Below, in pieces: positions 6,066 to 6,120 of a stretch of 6,120 nucleotides of DNA. The first letter of the stretch is position 1. Every line of letters starts with the position of its first letter. Under the pieces are notes generated by a model. It saw only the letters and a program-made list of their open reading frames with translations, had not been told where the DNA came from and did not search any database. Both the position numbers and the translations under genes were made by a program. The DNA lies in NCBI GenBank assembly GCA_023389545.1, contig JAEWEI010000461.1, forward strand, positions 1 through 6,120, in the 5' to 3' direction. The stretch is from Actinomycetes bacterium. GTDB taxonomy: Bacteria; Actinomycetota; Actinomycetes; Actinomycetales; Cellulomonadaceae.

Positions 6066-6103
6066 CGGTGACCGGCTCTGTGGGGCCAGCCTGGCGGTCA
6101 CCG
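6066..6103. promoter_or_regulatory. Pair of CGGTNACCG palindromes upstream of cvnA
   Basis: CGGTGACCG (6066-6074) and CGGTCACCG (6095-6103) are each palindromes with a single central base and are also reverse complements of each other. Their centres are 29 bp apart, close to three helical turns. They lie 41-78 bp before the cvnA start codon, in the stretch where a promoter or operator would be expected. No TANNNT -10 element can be read on the minus strand between 6038 and 6120, so the promoter is either non-canonical or lies beyond the window. Confidence 0.35.
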
Positions 6104-6120
6104 TTCGCATCTCATCGGCT

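Noticed and set aside
6054..6120. Possible end of another gene upstream of cvnA
   Set aside because: A TGA can be read at 6112-6114 on the minus strand, but only two codons precede it in the window, so no gene can be supported.
1..6120. Mobile elements, CRISPR arrays, tRNA or rRNA genes
   Set aside because: No transposase, spaced repeat array, terminal inverted repeats or RNA gene signature was seen; the repeats present are coding repeats of cvnA.

Overview
The window comes from a high-GC actinobacterium. Base composition is very GC-rich, GTG starts occur, and it carries a conservon (cvn) operon, a module restricted to Actinobacteria. The short operon without a cytochrome P450 gene and the style of the CvnA tail suggest Micrococcales (Cellulomonas/Actinotalea-like); that placement is an inference.

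Layout: all genes run on the minus strand, so the operon reads from right to left. From 6120 to 6026 there is a non-coding leader with two CGGTNACCG palindromes, a 16-bp palindrome touching the ribosome binding site, and a good Shine-Dalgarno sequence. Next come cvnA (6025-1613, 1470 aa, nitrate-sensor-type membrane histidine kinase-like protein with a huge disordered tail), cvnB (1566-1117, 149 aa, Roadblock/LC7), cvnC (1109-732, 125 aa, DUF742 winged-helix-like) and cvnD (751-143, 202 aa, small Ras/MglA-like GTPase). The gaps tighten along the operon: 46 nt, then 7 nt, then a 20-nt overlap. A perfect 14-bp stem-loop (92-131) follows cvnD and probably ends the transcript. At the left edge (47-1) the first 15 codons of another minus-strand gene are visible. 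They resemble the start of a VapC/PIN-domain protein, and a TAGGGT box sits exactly where a leaderless promoter would place its -10 element.

How the genes work together: in conservons, CvnA is a membrane sensor with a GHKL ATPase core, CvnB resembles the MglB-type regulators of small GTPases, CvnD is the GTPase switch and CvnC is an adaptor. Known Streptomyces examples form a membrane-associated complex likened to eukaryotic G-protein-coupled signalling. This window shows the four-gene core intact and without visible frameshifts.

The system itself is known. The less ordinary parts are the tail of CvnA (about 850 residues, 27 tryptophans against none in the first 617 residues, pentapeptide and W-P repeats), the nested palindromes in front of cvnA, and the cut-off PIN-like gene with a candidate leaderless promoter.
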